A stretch of DNA of 64,000 nucleotides from Hymenobacter qilianensis (GCF_014489555.1 NZ_CP060784.1:496001-560000), one strand, 5' to 3'. Counted from the first letter of the stretch, positions 20,503 through 30,588 are shown. A program made the numbers and translations. Notes: generated by a model not told the origin, from the letters alone.

Positions 20503-21657
20503 TTACCTATTGAGATTTATTACTGTATGAATCGCTTGCTTAAGTAATACTAGGTCAGCAGTAATATCAGCATAAGCTTGCTCAACATTTAATGGTGATC
20601 CTAATCTGGAAGGAACCACAGAGTAATAGATTCCAACACTTGATGCCATGGAAAGGTAGCTTGGGTTTAGATACGTTTCGCTCATCATTTCAATAACATT
20701 GGTTTTAGGTGCCATAAACATTAAATTAGTCATGTTTGCGCCATGTATACCTATGAACACTGCTGTCTCATACATTGTCTTTACCTGTTCAATGAAGCTC
20801 AGATCCTCAAAGTATACAGTTTCAAAGTTATATTTTTGAAGTAATTGAACTACTTCGTCTTCATTTGTTAAATGCCGCCACTGTTGTCGGTTTCTCGACA
20901 CATAAATGCGGCGTGTAGCTTTAAGTGATGGATCAAGATAATGCTTTAGATAACTCATTATTGCCTCACGCACTTCTCGTACCAGCGCAGGCACCATGTA
21001 CCCATGGCGACCTGGACGTACAGGCATCCAGAGTTCTGGCACTTGCACCATCTCCCCTGGTTGTATGACGTATTTATTCTCAAAGCCGAGTGCATCTACC
21101 GTGTGAGTAACATATTCAGGCGGCGTTGGTCCGGGCAATAAAATTAAACAGTTGGGGTGCTGCTTGCGGAGTAGCGCTAATCGTGGCAATACTTCTGCTA
21201 TCCAATGGAAGTAATTACCTGACCAACTATCAAAAGCTAAGCCTACAGGCCCTGCTTTTAATTTTGCAATTTCACGACTGCGTAGCTGTCTTAATAAGAA
21301 AGTTCCTGTAAACTCCGCTTCCAAATGCGGCTGCGGCAGGCTGGCAACCAACACTCTCAGTCCTTTCGACACAGTGCCATTCCATGCAACATTCACGTTT
21401 TGTGCACGATATATAACTTGTCGAAAATTTGGTGTTACTTCAGTAAATACCGCTTTATAAAATTGAAGAAAGTTTGGTGGTACCATTGCAATGTTCAATG
21501 GTAATGGACAAATAGCATCAGTAGGAATAGGCGCTACCTCGTGCTCTGAAGCCTTCAGTGGACCACTTAGTGATTGTCCTATTCTACTTAACTGAAAATC
21601 GATAATCTTCTTAACTCTTTGGTATTTACTAGGGCGCGGACGAGGCGGTGTAGCCAT
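20503..21657 (-). CDS. GT61-family (DUF563) glycosyltransferase
   Basis: A 384-residue protein with the GT61 hallmarks: NYFHWIAEVLPRLALL in the middle and GIHGANMTNLMFM near the C-terminus, with RRIYVSRNRQQWR between them. GT61 enzymes transfer xylose or related sugars in several organisms; xylose would fit the UDP-xylose genes in this locus, but the donor is not shown by the sequence. A second GT61 lies at 28281-29411. Confidence 0.88.
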   Translation of the reverse strand: MATPPRPRPSKYQRVKKIIDFQLSRIGQSLSGPLKASEHEVAPIPTDAICPLPLNIAMVPPNFLQFYKAVFTEVTPNFRQVIYRAQNVNVAWNGTVSKGLRVLVASLPQPHLEAEFTGTFLLRQLRSREIAKLKAGPVGLAFDSWSGNYFHWIAEVLPRLALLRKQHPNCLILLPGPTPPEYVTHTVDALGFENKYVIQPGEMVQVPELWMPVRPGRHGYMVPALVREVREAIMSYLKHYLDPSLKATRRIYVSRNRQQWRHLTNEDEVVQLLQKYNFETVYFEDLSFIEQVKTMYETAVFIGIHGANMTNLMFMAPKTNVIEMMSETYLNPSYLSMASSVGIYYSVVPSRLGSPLNVEQAYADITADLVLLKQAIHTVINLNR

Positions 21658-21746
21658 TATAGTAGAAGCCTATAAAGCATATGCCCCCGACTTACCAGTC
21701 AGAGGCATATAGGTGACAACGTTAAGAGACTAAAGCATTCAACTAC

Positions 21747-22858
21747 TTATTCGTGGTAGTTAAATACTTTATGGCCACCCTTCATTAGATAAGCATCTCG
21801 CTTAAATAAATTCAAATCTGCCTGCATCATGTCTTGAACAAGAGCTGGCAAATCGTAAGTGGGGTCCATCCTAGCTTCTGCTGGGATTTTGTAGGGTCGC
21901 CAATTAGCAATTCAACTTCTGTTGGGCGGAAGTACTTCGGGTCTACCTCTACCACTACTGTACCTTCAGCTACTTGATAATCAGGGTTGCCGCAACGTAC
22001 TACGCGAGCTTTTTCATTTGCTCCTTCACCTTCGAAAGCTAGCTCTATTCCAACTTCTTCGAAAGCCATCTTGACAAAATCCCGTACGGTCGTAGTAACA
22101 CCTGTTGCAATAACGAAATCTTCAGGCTCGTCTTGCTGCAATATTCGCCACATAGCCTCTACATAGTCCTTCGCGTGTCCCCAGTCACGTCGTGCATCCA
22201 AATTGCCTAGATAGATTTTCTGTTGTAATCCCATAGCAATACGGGCAGTACCACGAGTAATCTTACGTGTTACAAAAGTTTCACCACGTAAGGGGCTTTC
22301 ATGGTTGAATAAAATGCCATTACAAGCGAACATACCATATGCTTCCCGATAGTTTACCGTGATCCAATAGCCATAGAGTTTGGCCACAGCGTAAGGAGAG
22401 CGAGGATAAAAGGGGGTAGTTTCCGATTGCGGTACAGCTTGCACCAAGCCATATAATTCGGAGGTAGATGCTTGGTAAATTCGCGTTTTCTTGGTGAGAC
22501 CGAGCAAACGTACAGCTTCTAAGATGCGTAACGTACCGATACCATCTGCATTTGCCGTGTATTCAGGTGTGTCAAACGAAACCTTCACGTGAGACATGGC
22601 ACCGAGATTATATATCTCGTCTGGCTGTACTTCCTGAATTATACGGATCAGATTAGTTGAATCAGACAGGTCACCATAATGAAGCTTAAAGCGAACATTT
22701 TGGTCATGTGGATCTTGATAGAGATGGTCGATCCGATCCGTATTGAATAGCGATGAACGTCGCTTGATTCCATGAACCATATAGCCTTTCTCTAGCAGAA
22801 GTTCAGCCAAGTAAGCACCATCTTGTCCGGTAATACCAGTTACTAAGGCTACTTTCAT
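21747..22858 (-). CDS. gmd: GDP-mannose 4,6-dehydratase, frame broken near the C-terminus
   Basis: Makes GDP-4-keto-6-deoxymannose, precursor of GDP-fucose, -rhamnose and -perosamine. The NADP site [15 protein letters not shown], the active-site STSELYG and the catalytic YAVAK are present. A four-base run (21861-21864) shifts the frame at KLGWTP; one more base gives [19 protein letters not shown] and an end at FNYHE, 370 residues in all. ATG at 22856-22858 is chosen because family homology starts at KVALVTG; the longer frame upstream is not conserved. Confidence 0.94.
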
Positions 22859-23060
22859 ATGAGCAGTTGTTGAATTAGATACCAAAATTTGTTGTTGCAA
22901 TTTGTAATGCGAAGTCAAACCAAAGCTATAAGAAGCAGCAAAAGTACTCTCTCTCAGCTTTGTAAGCAAAGTAGCATGTTAGATTCTCTATTCTGCACCT
23001 AGTTGTGCCAGCCGAATACGCTTATCTACCACTTTATGTTATGGTTGTTAGGTCTCCTGT

Positions 23061-24065
23061 TTACAAAACTTTGTTCACCTCTGCCTTGCGATAGAAATAT
23101 TCTATTGTATGCGTTTTGTTATAATTAGCCATAAATGTATCGGCTACCTCAAATGCCTGAGGTATCATTGCCTCCATGCTTTCGATAGGCTTTATGGCAG
23201 TGCTGTCATAGCCGGTGGGCAGTTTCTGGTTCCCGTTATACTGTTCCCACTTTAATACTTCAAACAGTTTGCGCTTTATTGGTCGTATTGGTGCTTTTAG
23301 CATCTCAATCCAGCCTGATTTATATCGCACGAAATCCTGAAAACTATTACTGATAGACTTGTCATAGTAGAAACGCATACGATCAGCTTCCAAGTCACTA
23401 GTACTACGCCCTTCTTGTTGATTCATCACCCGATAGTTACTCTGGGGGTTTTCAATGCGAACACTAAGCATAGCCGTGCTCCAAGCAAGATTCACATTCA
23501 GACTAGTAATTCGGTATGTAAACTCCGTATCTACCTGTACAACGCCTGTATGAAATAAACCAGTAATGGCTAACGATTTACGTCTTATCAAAAATGGTAA
23601 GCCAATCATCCATACTACTTCTTTATTGTCTAGCCAGCGGCGAAAATTATTGGCCACATCTTCATATATAGTGGCTTGGGCTAAATTCTCCAGATGAATC
23701 AAACCTGTGTTACCCGATAGTACATCTATTTCAGGATGCTCTAACATAAACTGTTTACTTTCCCGGATAGCTGGGTAGTAGAAGGCATCATCATCGGTGA
23801 TGAGTTTGATGATCTCCCCGCGCGCCATTAGCATGCATTTATTAAACCCGTGCGCCTCGCCCTTGTCCCGCTCGGAGATGAATTGCTGGATCCGACCGGC
23901 GGCATACAGGCCCTGCAGATACTCGACCGTCCCATCCTTGCTGCCCCCGTCCGCCACGACGATCTCTTCATCCTCCTGACGCGCCGCCATCAGCCGCTCC
24001 AGCACCTGCTTCAGGTAAGGCAGCTTGTTGTACGTGGTCAGTATGTAGGAAAGGGCGTATGCCAT
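23061..24065 (-). CDS. GT2-family glycosyltransferase
   Basis: A 334-residue GT-A enzyme with YILTTYNKLPYLKQVLERL at the start, EIVVADGGSKDGT and LITDDDAFYYP. Intact paralogue of the broken gene at 19453-20449; the shared first 95 codons and leader are nearly identical, while the remainder, which should contact the acceptor, differs. A conserved pattern VWMIGLPFLIRR.SLAITG persists in both. Donor unknown. Confidence 0.9.
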   Translation of the reverse strand: MAYALSYILTTYNKLPYLKQVLERLMAARQEDEEIVVADGGSKDGTVEYLQGLYAAGRIQQFISERDKGEAHGFNKCMLMARGEIIKLITDDDAFYYPAIRESKQFMLEHPEIDVLSGNTGLIHLENLAQATIYEDVANNFRRWLDNKEVVWMIGLPFLIRRKSLAITGLFHTGVVQVDTEFTYRITSLNVNLAWSTAMLSVRIENPQSNYRVMNQQEGRSTSDLEADRMRFYYDKSISNSFQDFVRYKSGWIEMLKAPIRPIKRKLFEVLKWEQYNGNQKLPTGYDSTAIKPIESMEAMIPQAFEVADTFMANYNKTHTIEYFYRKAEVNKVL

Positions 24066-24099
24066 AATGCGAGAAGAAAAGTGACTACAGGCTAAGAAA
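23779..24099. repeat. Glycosyltransferase 5' cassette, copy 2
   Basis: 321-base partner of the repeat at 20165-20483, direct orientation, 3.6 kb apart with gmd and a GT61 gene between. This copy is in frame. Confidence 0.9.
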
Positions 24100-24136
24100 G
24101 TTCTATGTGTGGCTTCCGATTCAACCTCATTGCCAA

Positions 24137-24709
24137 CTAGTAACCCAGCTGCTTTGCATATTCCAGCATCTTCGCACGAGGTCTAATCTTGATAGGCCGT
24201 GCTGGCACTCCCACATATATAGTCCAAGGCTCTGTATCCTTAGTCACAAGTGAGCAAGCTCCTACAACACTACCTTCAGCAATCGTTACGTTGGGCATAA
24301 CTACCACATTGGTGCCAATACCGGAGAATCGAGCACAACGAATTGTTCCGAAGTCAACCGTATCCCGGTATTGTTCGGGCGCGGTTACACTTGTAAAGCC
24401 ATCGCCCATAAACTGATCTGACCCGCAAATAAGACGACTACCAGCAGCTATAGTCACGAAATCTTCTACGATAAGTGTACTCTGCGCGCCACCTATGACA
24501 GTAATATAAGGTGACAGATGTGTGTAGTCGCCGATCTGTGCAGCAGTTGTTATATAAACTCCTGAATCTATCGCAACATGGCTACCTAATGTTACCAGGT
24601 GAGGCCGGCGTATTTCAACGTTAGCACTTACAAACACATCTTCACCACAGCCTTTTAACAAGGTAGTATCATACTGCGCGGATTTAATTGGTTTACTCTG
24701 ATCACTCAT
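24137..24709 (-). CDS. Hexapeptide-repeat acyltransferase
   Basis: A 190-residue left-handed beta-helix acyltransferase of the LacA/WbbJ type. Hexapeptide repeats run from about residue 30 to 165 (VFVSANVEIRRPHLVTLGSH, NVVVMPNVTIAEGSVVGACS) and the family end IYVGVPARPIK is present. It probably acetylates a sugar nucleotide or a glycan; next to a DegT aminotransferase, N-acetylation of a 4-amino-6-deoxy sugar is an attractive inference. Confidence 0.85.
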   Translation of the reverse strand: MSDQSKPIKSAQYDTTLLKGCGEDVFVSANVEIRRPHLVTLGSHVAIDSGVYITTAAQIGDYTHLSPYITVIGGAQSTLIVEDFVTIAAGSRLICGSDQFMGDGFTSVTAPEQYRDTVDFGTIRCARFSGIGTNVVVMPNVTIAEGSVVGACSLVTKDTEPWTIYVGVPARPIKIRPRAKMLEYAKQLGY

Positions 24710-24729
24710 ACTTGATGAAGGGGAATTTC

Positions 24730-25662
24730 TTAATAAGGGAATACTGACTCGTAATAGGCAATCGTATTGGCAATACCCTGCTCAAAGTCGGTAAATTTAA
24801 AGTCAGGGAACACTTGCCGAAAGCGGGTATCATCCATTACTTTCTTTGGTGCGCCATCTGGCTTGCTATGATCCCACACTACTTTGCCTTGGTAATCAAA
24901 CTTTGACTGAATGATATCTACCAACTCATTTACACTAAGACCATCATTCTGAGCTAAATTCAAAGGCTTTTCTAAACCCGCCCTATCAGGAAGCAGCATA
25001 ATTTCCCATACCAAGCGGGCAAAATCACGAGCATATAACCACTCTCGAATAGCTATACCAGTACCCCAAATAGGTAATTCAGGCTGCTTTATTTTTTCAG
25101 CCTTTACAAACTTCGATACCAGAGCATTTAGCGCATGAGCCTTATTAGGGTCAGTTGAATCGTGGGGACCATACATATTGGGAGTAAGCAGGTTGATGCT
25201 ACGTACCGCGTATTGCATCTGAAAGCTTTCAGCAACTGTCCATAGTAGGCGACGCGTAGAGCCATAGGCCAACACCGATCGATGTATATGACCATTCCAC
25301 CACTCCTCCTCGCGGTATATCTCAGCACTACCTGGGTAAGCGCAGTTTGCAATGGGGTTGATAACAATGGCTAGTGGACAGGCAGCAGCCACAGCCTCAT
25401 ACATACCCATAATCATGCGTGTGTTGTCAGCAATAACAGTTGCAGCCTGCTCTGTCACATAATTAAGACTGCCTACATGCGCAGCGCAATTAATAATGAA
25501 CTTAGGTCGATGCTTGCTTAAAAACTCCGTTACCTGCTGTGTATCACGCAGATCTAAACCAGTACTTCTGGAGGCCTCAATTGGCTCTACTCCATTTTCC
25601 CGCAATACTTCTACAATATTGCTACCCGCAAATCCACTCGCGCCAAATACTACTACTTTCAT
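24730..25662 (-). CDS. SDR-family sugar epimerase/reductase with an atypical active site
   Basis: A 310-residue extended short-chain dehydrogenase related to GDP-fucose synthase. The Rossmann motif GASGFAGSN is intact, and later segments (NMYGPHD, AREWLYARDFARL-like) parallel Fcl at 41954-42906. The catalytic Tyr-x3-Lys is YGSTR: the Lys is replaced by Arg (codon at 25252-25254). The usual SSCIYP is ANCAYP. It may reduce a GDP-4-keto-6-deoxy sugar (Rmd- or Fcl-like) or have a changed activity. Confidence 0.85.
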   Translation of the reverse strand: MKVVVFGASGFAGSNIVEVLRENGVEPIEASRSTGLDLRDTQQVTEFLSKHRPKFIINCAAHVGSLNYVTEQAATVIADNTRMIMGMYEAVAAACPLAIVINPIANCAYPGSAEIYREEEWWNGHIHRSVLAYGSTRRLLWTVAESFQMQYAVRSINLLTPNMYGPHDSTDPNKAHALNALVSKFVKAEKIKQPELPIWGTGIAIREWLYARDFARLVWEIMLLPDRAGLEKPLNLAQNDGLSVNELVDIIQSKFDYQGKVVWDHSKPDGAPKKVMDDTRFRQVFPDFKFTDFEQGIANTIAYYESVFPY

Positions 25663-25664
25663 CT

Positions 25665-26786
25665 CTACCAGCCTTGCTTAATTGTATTAATAATATAATC
25701 TACCTGCTCTATGGTCAATGCGTCATGCAATGGCACATGAATCTGCGTTTCGTCGAAACGACGCTGATTAGTTAGATCCATTCTTTTACCGCCAAAGAGT
25801 GTATTTTTATCAATACCGTCGTGTACTACAGAACTGGCTATACCTTTCGCTTTTAAAGTTCGGATGAAGTCTAATCGGTTCTCAACGTGGAAGCCGAATA
25901 GCCAGTGCGCGCTTTCTCGGTCAGCTTTGTGATCAAAGAGAGTTACCCCTTGCACATCGCGTAGCCCATCCCGATACTGACGCACTAATTGACGCCGGTA
26001 GTCCATGCGTTGCTGGAAACCCTCCAGATTTGCTATACCTAATGCTGCGGCATAGTCACTCAAATGATACTTATATCCAACGTCAGTTAAATCATAAACC
26101 CGCTCACCTATTTCGGATACCGGCGAGTGAGCACGGTCAATACCAAACCAGCGACGACGAAATACTTCACGTGTATGAGTTGGGTCAAGCGAGCATAAAG
26201 CACCACCATCACCGGTGGTCAGATGCTTAATTGCTTGAAATGAGAAACAGGTAAAATCCGAAATCGATCCAATGGCCCGACCCTTATAGGTGGCACCGGG
26301 AGCATGGGCAGCATCTTCGATCACCAGCAAATTGTGCTGCTTAGCTAACGCGTGGATTTCATCCATATCACATGGATATCCTCCCCAGTGCACAGCCATA
26401 ATAGCTTTCGTACGCACTGTAATTGCCCCTTTTATTGAAGCTGGATCAATGTTGCCATTCTCATACTGAATATCAGCGAAGACGGGAGTAGCTCCTTCCT
26501 GTACAACTGCTATAGCAGAAGCAATAAAAGTCTGGGGAGACATTATTACCTCATCACCAGGGCCAATACCCGCTACTGCCATGGCTAAGTGAAGGGCACT
26601 GGTGCCACTGTTTAGAGCCGCTGGGCTTACCATGCCTAGCTCAGTCGCCAATAGTGCCTCGAACTCTTTCACTAATTTTCCTTCACTGAGGAAAGTAGTA
26701 CTCAAAACTTCCGAAACCCTTGACTGAGCTGAGGGATGAACGAAAGTGTTAAACATTGAAATCGAACTTAAAGAAACTGATGCCAT
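25665..26786 (-). CDS. DegT/DnrJ/EryC1 sugar aminotransferase
   Basis: PLP-dependent aminotransferase of 373 residues acting on keto-sugar nucleotides. The PLP-binding Lys lies in SFQAIKHLTTGDGG, preceded by VIEDAAHAPGA; NSGTSALHLAM marks the phosphate site. Lys is kept where dehydratases of the ColD type have His, so amino transfer is expected. With gmd nearby, a perosamine synthase-like role (GDP-4-keto-6-deoxymannose to GDP-perosamine) is plausible but unproven. It is two bases from the SDR gene. Confidence 0.88.
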   Translation of the reverse strand: MASVSLSSISMFNTFVHPSAQSRVSEVLSTTFLSEGKLVKEFEALLATELGMVSPAALNSGTSALHLAMAVAGIGPGDEVIMSPQTFIASAIAVVQEGATPVFADIQYENGNIDPASIKGAITVRTKAIMAVHWGGYPCDMDEIHALAKQHNLLVIEDAAHAPGATYKGRAIGSISDFTCFSFQAIKHLTTGDGGALCSLDPTHTREVFRRRWFGIDRAHSPVSEIGERVYDLTDVGYKYHLSDYAAALGIANLEGFQQRMDYRRQLVRQYRDGLRDVQGVTLFDHKADRESAHWLFGFHVENRLDFIRTLKAKGIASSVVHDGIDKNTLFGGKRMDLTNQRRFDETQIHVPLHDALTIEQVDYIINTIKQGW

Positions 26787-26842
26787 AAAATAAGGAACAT
26801 TGCATTAAGTCTAGTAAACTTAATGTCTATTAAAACAAGTTG

Positions 26843-27967
26843 TTAAACAGGCATGAGTAATACCTCAGCCATAGATCGGGCATTTACGTGCTTAGAAAAC
26901 ATTTTAATCTGCGATCCATTTAAAAAGGACTCTATACAATCTAAGTATTTTGTGTATTGTTGATAGGTCATTGTTTTCGTGTACTGGTATAATTCCTCAT
27001 GGTTTTTAAAGTCGCGACGATTAATAAAACAATCTGATGGTACCAGTCTATCTACCTCTTGATGACCCAAATAAATTGGAACGCATCCTGCGGCGAACGA
27101 GTCGAATATTTTCTCAGACAAACAGCCAGGAGTATCACCGGTATTTTCATAAGAAATGGAAAAACGATAGCGTTGCAAGGTTTGAATTTTTTGATCTGGT
27201 GCAGCACTCCCACGATCAACCCTAGCAAATATTTTCTTGCGTTGGGCCGCTATCAAATTCATGATACCTTGTGGCATCACCTTTCCTAATAGCCCTGCTC
27301 CTCGAAAGCTTGAATATACGCTAGAAGAGATGCCACGAGTGTAAAGATCGAACTCGTCAGGGTGGTGCTTAGAGAACCATCTCAGTGTCAGATATCTTTC
27401 GTGTAATAAAGATCCTGATCCTTTTGGTGGCTTTGCTACGCCGAATGCAGCAGCCATTAACACACATAGCCTACGATCATTAAAGTCTTGTTCGCTAGGC
27501 CGTTTATAAGGAGGGAAATCCTCAAAATCGATAGAAAAATAGAAGTGAAAATAACGTTTATTATCTACACGACTATAATCATATGTGAGAATTTTATCAA
27601 AGGACGCGTGATTTTGGGATAACCAATTGTCAGGATAGTAAGTCGCTGGCTCTGTTAATATCAGATGTAATTTCTGACTAGGTCGAGTACGGGTAAAGTT
27701 TTGAAAATACAGAGGTTGATCTAAACTTATAATAAGATCAGAATCCTCAGGGGGGTGTATATCTTGTGTAGCGAGATCAACTCCTTTCTTGGCTAACTCA
27801 TCCCTTAAAGCGACATATAAATACGTATCGCTTTTCATGCCATACAGAGACTCGCCCGAAAAAATCCTATTTTCAAGAAGAACTGGATCCTCTCGAACGT
27901 ATAAGGTTGCTTTCAAATAAGTTAATTTAGGGAAGGATTCTCTACGAGAAGAAAGCAATTTTTTCAC
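26843..27967 (-). CDS. GT10-family fucosyltransferase
   Basis: A 374-residue GT-B enzyme with the alpha-1,3/4-fucosyltransferase signature near the C-terminus: FSISYENTGDTPGCLSEKIF followed by DSFAAGCVPIYLG. GDP-fucose would be supplied by gmd and fcl in this locus. No membrane anchor is seen, as in other bacterial GT10 enzymes. Confidence 0.87.
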   Translation of the reverse strand: MKKLLSSRRESFPKLTYLKATLYVREDPVLLENRIFSGESLYGMKSDTYLYVALRDELAKKGVDLATQDIHPPEDSDLIISLDQPLYFQNFTRTRPSQKLHLILTEPATYYPDNWLSQNHASFDKILTYDYSRVDNKRYFHFYFSIDFEDFPPYKRPSEQDFNDRRLCVLMAAAFGVAKPPKGSGSLLHERYLTLRWFSKHHPDEFDLYTRGISSSVYSSFRGAGLLGKVMPQGIMNLIAAQRKKIFARVDRGSAAPDQKIQTLQRYRFSISYENTGDTPGCLSEKIFDSFAAGCVPIYLGHQEVDRLVPSDCFINRRDFKNHEELYQYTKTMTYQQYTKYLDCIESFLNGSQIKMFSKHVNARSMAEVLLMPV

Positions 27968-28280
27968 TCTCTAGAGCCCCTCAACGTACAAAAATCTCAA
28001 ATACTCTCCTTTAAACGACTACTTCCCATTTGACAAGTAAAAGTTTAAAACATTACTACAATTTAGCATATCGCTTTGCTGGAGGAGCCAAAACAAAGTG
28101 AATGCAGTGTTCAGAAGAATTGCTGAAGCTGATGCAAATTTAGCATATTTTATCTAGCCTCTACTCAGCGAAGCTAGATTAACCATCAATCATTTAGTAT
28201 CTAACAGAACAGATCGCCTTCATAATCACTATTTTATCTAGGCGTATTCTCATTAAACATCCTGATAAATATTAGATTAA
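27968..28280. other. A+T-rich intergenic stretch
   Basis: 313 bases between two same-strand glycosyltransferase genes. I see no open frame, hairpin or clear promoter. It may hold the promoter of the GT10 gene. Confidence 0.6.
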
Positions 28281-29411
28281 TTATAAATCAGTCAGGATGT
28301 TATTCAGTAATGATATATCCGCTACTAAATCAGCTTTATTTGTTACATCACCTTCCATTGCTTGTTTGCAAGGCACATTATAGTAGTGAAGCTGCATATT
28401 AGAAGCCATACGATAATAGATAAGGTTCTCAAAGTCGCGATTATCAAGTGACACTAGTTTATCCTCATTAATTAACTCTATTACAGTGGTATTTGGCTGC
28501 ATAAACAGGATATTGGTCAGGTTTGCGCCATGCATGCCCATAATTACTGAGGCTTCCTGCATAAGCCAAACTTGCTCAGAGAAAGACATTCCTTCGAAAT
28601 AGATTATCTCAAAATTATATTGTTCCAACAATGGAAGAATAGCTACCTCATTTGCTAAACGCCGATTGCGCTGGCGTGCGCGCGATACATACAAACGTCG
28701 GGTTGGAACTGGCGATGGCTGCTGGCCTATGGCCTCAACCACCTCTGTTCTGATTTGGCGCATCAAAGAAGCATCTTGAAAACCTGGAGGTGCTGCGTAT
28801 TCAGGGAGCAGTAACAGTGGTACTTTAATGATCTGTTTTTCCTTGATTGGCAACAAGCGCTTAAAGCCTACTATATCAGCGGTAATTTTCACATATTCTG
28901 GAGTGGGCTCCGGGGTTATTAATAAGCAATTGGGATACAGCTGACGCAAAATCAATAGACGCGGCAATGAATCTGCCATCCAGTGATAGTAATTGTCAAC
29001 TGACCAAAGATCATGTACTAATGCTGCCTGAGTATCGGTTGAGGGCAGCTGAATATGCGGAACCAACCATTGCTTAAGCAGATAAGAATCCGTGTAATGC
29101 TGTTCTTCTCTTATGTGCGGAAGGCCTTTCAAAAAAATCTTTAGGTTTTTGAAAATGATGGTTTGCCAAGAGACACTGACGTTTTTGAGTTTATAAATAC
29201 TGCGTGCTGGCAGGCCCGTACTTTCTTGAAAATACCTAGCTAGGTTGAGAGGCATATCATTAAAGTTAACTGGCAATTCAGGGGATGATGGGGAAACGGC
29301 TGGTAATACTTCGACTCCTTTTTCTTTCCATGCGGGCAGAAACTTATACATTCTCTTTACAGAGGAATCAGCAGACCGCTTAAAAAAAGAATAAATGAAA
29401 TTAAAAGCCAT
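28281..29411 (-). CDS. GT61-family (DUF563) glycosyltransferase
   Basis: A 376-residue protein with NYYHWMADSLPRLLIL, RRLYVSRARQRNRRL and MHGANLTNILFM, the same motifs in the same order as the GT61 at 20503-21657. The two are paralogues that have diverged over their whole length, unlike the GT2 pair. Donor sugar not deducible. Confidence 0.87.
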   Translation of the reverse strand: MAFNFIYSFFKRSADSSVKRMYKFLPAWKEKGVEVLPAVSPSSPELPVNFNDMPLNLARYFQESTGLPARSIYKLKNVSVSWQTIIFKNLKIFLKGLPHIREEQHYTDSYLLKQWLVPHIQLPSTDTQAALVHDLWSVDNYYHWMADSLPRLLILRQLYPNCLLITPEPTPEYVKITADIVGFKRLLPIKEKQIIKVPLLLLPEYAAPPGFQDASLMRQIRTEVVEAIGQQPSPVPTRRLYVSRARQRNRRLANEVAILPLLEQYNFEIIYFEGMSFSEQVWLMQEASVIMGMHGANLTNILFMQPNTTVIELINEDKLVSLDNRDFENLIYYRMASNMQLHYYNVPCKQAMEGDVTNKADLVADISLLNNILTDL

Positions 29412-29499
29412 TATGAGAGTGATACAAAAAATTAGTAATTACTATTTATTATCCATGTACAATTAAATAAATTACAAAATCCTAACACTTTAATAAACA

Positions 29500-30588
29500 C
29501 TATTTACGCAAGATGTATTTTACTTTGCTTTTAAATTCTTCCACTATTTTATAGTAATCTATTATATCAGCAAAATTCATTACATAATTAATCACGGTCA
29601 TTATCTGCTGTTTGCTACTCATCAAGATCATTATATCATTTGTAAGAAGAGCCTTCGCATAACGCAATGAAAGTATCTGCCGAAAAGCCCCCCAGCTCAT
29701 ATATAGAAAGTCTTTAATCAAATTTAGAGTTGGGGTAGATTGTTCTGCGTCGCGTTTCATTAGGGCGCTACGATAAGCGCCCAGTCGGGATGCAGCCCAG
29801 ACAGGTGAATAGTAAAGCCGGTTCCTATAGTCGGTGGTTAATCGATTAGCTGTCATGTAATGCTCTAGCTTCAGGCTAGAGCAATACCACACTTCATAGC
29901 CCAAAAGCTGCGCAACATAGCACAGTTCGTCATCCTCCCCAGCTGTTAGCGTCTTGGTTCCCTGACGACCAGCAAACAGGCTTTTAAAGTTCAGATGCTC
30001 CAACTCACGCCATAGCTTCAAGCGAACAAACATCCCTGCTCCCCACAAAATGTTGGCCCCAATGTTTCCGTCGGGTAATGGCTGAACATTCTTTCCAGCC
30101 TTGTATATCGGTACTCCAACCGCATAATTGGCCTGAAAAAGCGGGAACCAGCTAGGGGGAGGCACCTCGAACGAGCCTACATTTTGCCCCCCAACTATCG
30201 CTACCCGCGGATTAGACTCCAATAAATCGAATCCGATTTGCAAATAGTCGGGCGCCAAGCGGTTATCATCGTCTACAATACAAGCGTATTGGTAGCGTGC
30301 TTGGCTAAAAGCAAGCTTAACGGCAAAGTTCTTACCCGGACGTGGTTCCTTGTAAAGGCGCAGTGGAATAGTGGTACCTAGCTGCTTCCAATGCGCTTCG
30401 GCCTGTTCGCTGGTACCGTCTGTACAGGCATTATCTACTAAGATAACCTCCCATGGGATACCCGGTTTAACTACCTGCTGGGCCAAACGATTCAGGGTTT
30501 CCCCTATGCGTGAAACACTATTATAGGTGCATATCAAAAACGAGACACCAGCCGGCAGTATTTCTACACTTTTATCCTCCGGCTGCAT
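29500..30588 (-). CDS. GT2-family glycosyltransferase
   Basis: A 362-residue GT-A enzyme: GVSFLICTYNSVSRIGETLN, DNACTDGTS, CIVDDDNRL, then GAGMFVRLKLW and AGEDDELCYVAQLLGYEVWY. A hydrophobic or amphipathic C-terminal stretch may touch the membrane. ATG at 30586-30588 is chosen over a TTG two codons earlier. An intact C6 run (WGAFRQ) lies at about 29686. Confidence 0.88.
   Translation of the reverse strand: MQPEDKSVEILPAGVSFLICTYNSVSRIGETLNRLAQQVVKPGIPWEVILVDNACTDGTSEQAEAHWKQLGTTIPLRLYKEPRPGKNFAVKLAFSQARYQYACIVDDDNRLAPDYLQIGFDLLESNPRVAIVGGQNVGSFEVPPPSWFPLFQANYAVGVPIYKAGKNVQPLPDGNIGANILWGAGMFVRLKLWRELEHLNFKSLFAGRQGTKTLTAGEDDELCYVAQLLGYEVWYCSSLKLEHYMTANRLTTDYRNRLYYSPVWAASRLGAYRSALMKRDAEQSTPTLNLIKDFLYMSWGAFRQILSLRYAKALLTNDIMILMSSKQQIMTVINYVMNFADIIDYYKIVEEFKSKVKYILRK

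Noticed and set aside
20165-24099. Repeats as part of a CRISPR or mobile element
   Set aside because: Only two copies, 320 bases long, coding, with no spacers, terminal repeats or transposase.
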